Assembly: GCA_902491895.1 (NCBI GenBank)
Contig: CABUJH010000025.1
Coordinates: forward strand, 1 to 26,488
Direction: 5' to 3'
Length of the DNA: 26,488 nt
Origin: an uncultured Collinsella sp.
GTDB taxonomy: Bacteria; Actinomycetota; Coriobacteriia; Coriobacteriales; Coriobacteriaceae
In this document: positions 25,306-26,488 of the stretch, in pieces
How positions within the stretch are numbered: the first letter of the stretch is position 1
Layout of the letters: every line of letters starts with the position of its first letter
Notes under the pieces: generated by a model
Told to the model about the DNA's origin: nothing
Databases searched by the model: none
Seen by the model: only the letters and a program-made list of their open reading frames with translations
Translations under genes and position numbers: made by a program

Positions 25306-26136
25306 ATGAGCGACGAAGAGCTCAAAAAGGTTGCCAACGAGGTAAGGAAGGGCATCGTCACCGGCGTGCACGCTGCCAAGTCCGGCCATCCGGGCGGTTC
25401 GCTCGGCGCTGCCGACATCATGACCTATCTGTACTTTGAGGAAATGAACGTCGACCCTGCCGACCCCCGCAAGGCCGACCGCGACCGCTTCGTGCTTTCC
25501 AAGGGTCACTGCGCGCCTGGTCTGTACGCCGTGCTCGCCGAGCGCGGATTCTTCCCCAAGGAGGATCTCGAGACGCTGCGCCACATCGGCAGCCACCTGC
25601 AGGGCCATCCCAACATGAACGACACCCCGGGCGTCGACATGTCCACCGGCTCGCTCGGCCAGGGCATCTCCGCCGCCGTGGGCATGGCCGTTGCCGCCAA
25701 GCACTGGGGCGACGACTATCGCACCTACGCCCTGCTGGGCGATGGCGAGAGCGAGGAGGGCCAGGTCTGGGAGGCCGCCATGTTTGCCGGCAACCAGCAG
25801 CTCGACAACCTCTGCGTGATCGTCGACCATAACGGCCTGCAGATCGACGGCCCCGTCGAGGAGGTCAACGACCCCATGCCGCTCGCCGACAAGTTCCGCG
25901 CCTTCAAGTTCCATGTGGTGGAGCTCGCCGACGGCAACGACTTCGACCAGATCCGCGCTGCCTTTGCCGAGGCCCGCGCCACCAAGGGTCAGCCGACCGC
26001 CATTATCGCCGAGACCACGAAGGGCAAGGGCGTCTCCTTTATGGAGAACCAGGTGGGTTGGCACGGTAAGGCCCCCAACGATGAACAGTTTGAGCAGGCC
26101 ATGGCAGAGCTCACGGCCGCCGGAGAGGAGCTCTAG
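25306..26136 (+). CDS. transketolase, N-terminal (TPP-binding) subunit
   Basis: 276 aa, behind AAAGGAAGG. One half of a split transketolase that moves two-carbon units between sugar phosphates in the non-oxidative pentose phosphate pathway. It contains KSGHPGGSLGAADIM near the start, LSKGHCAPGLYA, and STGSLGQGISAAVGMA. The thiamine diphosphate/metal motif is GDGESEEGQVWEAAMFAG...LDNLCVIVDHNGLQIDG, with GD at one end and N at the other. It ends where the N-terminal domain of one-chain transketolase (about 650 aa) would end. The partner starts after a single spacer base. The gap 25099-25305 before it is AT-rich and probably holds its promoter, but I cannot place the boxes with confidence. Confidence 0.95.
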   Translation: MSDEELKKVANEVRKGIVTGVHAAKSGHPGGSLGAADIMTYLYFEEMNVDPADPRKADRDRFVLSKGHCAPGLYAVLAERGFFPKEDLETLRHIGSHLQGHPNMNDTPGVDMSTGSLGQGISAAVGMAVAAKHWGDDYRTYALLGDGESEEGQVWEAAMFAGNQQLDNLCVIVDHNGLQIDGPVEEVNDPMPLADKFRAFKFHVVELADGNDFDQIRAAFAEARATKGQPTAIIAETTKGKGVSFMENQVGWHGKAPNDEQFEQAMAELTAAGEEL

Positions 26137-26137
26137 G

Positions 26138-26488
26138 ATGGCAGACGTCAAGAAAATCGCCACGCGCGTAAGCTACGGCGAGGCCCTCGTCGAGCTCGCC
26201 AACGAGCACGATGACTTTGTGGTCCTCGACGCCGACCTGGCCGCCGCCACGCAGACCGGCAAGTTTAAGGCCGCCTGCCCCGACCGCTTCTTCGATGTGG
26301 GCATCGCCGAGAGCAACCTGATGGGTGTTGCCGCCGGTATCGCAACCACCGGCCGCGTCGCCTTCGCGAGCAGCTTTGCCATGTTTGCCGCCGGCCGCGC
26401 CTTTGAGCAGGTCCGCAACTCCATCGGCTATCCGCACCTTAACGTTAAGATCGGTGCCACGCACGCCGGTATCTCGGTGGGCGAGGAC
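26138..26488 (+). CDS. transketolase, C-terminal subunit (partial, runs off the window)
   Basis: 117 aa visible from the ATG at 26138, 1 nt after the stop of the N-terminal subunit, so coupled translation is likely. It is the pyrimidine-binding domain: VSYGEALVELANEHDDFVVLDADL at the start, then FDVGIAESNLMGVAAGIATTGRVAFASSFAMFAAGRAFEQVRN. The Glu in GIAESN is the family residue that activates thiamine diphosphate. The rest (about 190 residues expected) lies beyond the window. A 1-deoxyxylulose-5-phosphate synthase-like protein is excluded by the preceding subunit. Confidence 0.94.
   Translation, partial: MADVKKIATRVSYGEALVELANEHDDFVVLDADLAAATQTGKFKAACPDRFFDVGIAESNLMGVAAGIATTGRVAFASSFAMFAAGRAFEQVRNSIGYPHLNVKIGATHAGISVGED

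Overview
The window looks like the chromosome of a GC-rich Gram-positive bacterium. It most likely belongs to the Coriobacteriia, close to Collinsella. This rests on codon use, a PBP1A with a Thr/Pro-rich tail, an L31 with a long Ala/Lys/Glu tail behind a structured leader, and many GGGGAC-cored palindromic intergenic repeats. The taxonomic call is inference; no rRNA is present.

Layout. At the left are housekeeping genes: a bifunctional penicillin-binding protein (minus strand, 138-2339), a U32 peptidase/RNA-hydroxylation protein (2502-4460), tyrosyl-tRNA synthetase (4557-5768), adenine deaminase (5993-7813), two Cof-type HAD phosphatases (8012-8806 plus, 8925-9767 minus), citrate synthase (minus, 9854-11272) and a small ACT-domain protein (minus, 11350-11637). 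At the right are rpmE (19317-19742), a secA-prfB operon (20084-24039), a YitT-family membrane protein (24208-25098) and a split transketolase whose second subunit runs off the window.

Between the ACT gene and rpmE lies about 7.2 kb of accessory DNA bounded by two 64-bp direct repeats (11819-11882 and 19029-19092, 62/64 identical). Its left part, on the minus strand, holds a DUF2975-like membrane protein, an XRE regulator and a 5'-truncated tyrosine recombinase. Its right part, on the plus strand, holds two ABC export systems built from the same permease module: a two-module permease with a separate ATPase, then a one-module permease fused to its ATPase. These are followed by a small secreted protein of about 114 aa and a strong terminator. 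I read this as a mobile cassette for a secreted peptide and its export or immunity transporters. It is the best candidate here for an undescribed system. The first permease is broken by an apparent one-base insertion in a CCCC run at 13970-13973.

Other points of interest: the release factor 2 gene encodes Ser-Pro-Thr where RF2 normally has the Ser-Pro-Phe stop-codon reading tripeptide, and it lacks the usual programmed frameshift. Three genes (ade, the first HAD gene, yitT) have terminator-like hairpins just before or over the ribosome binding site. The rpmE leader has two tandem hairpins with near-identical loops. No tRNA, rRNA or CRISPR array was seen.
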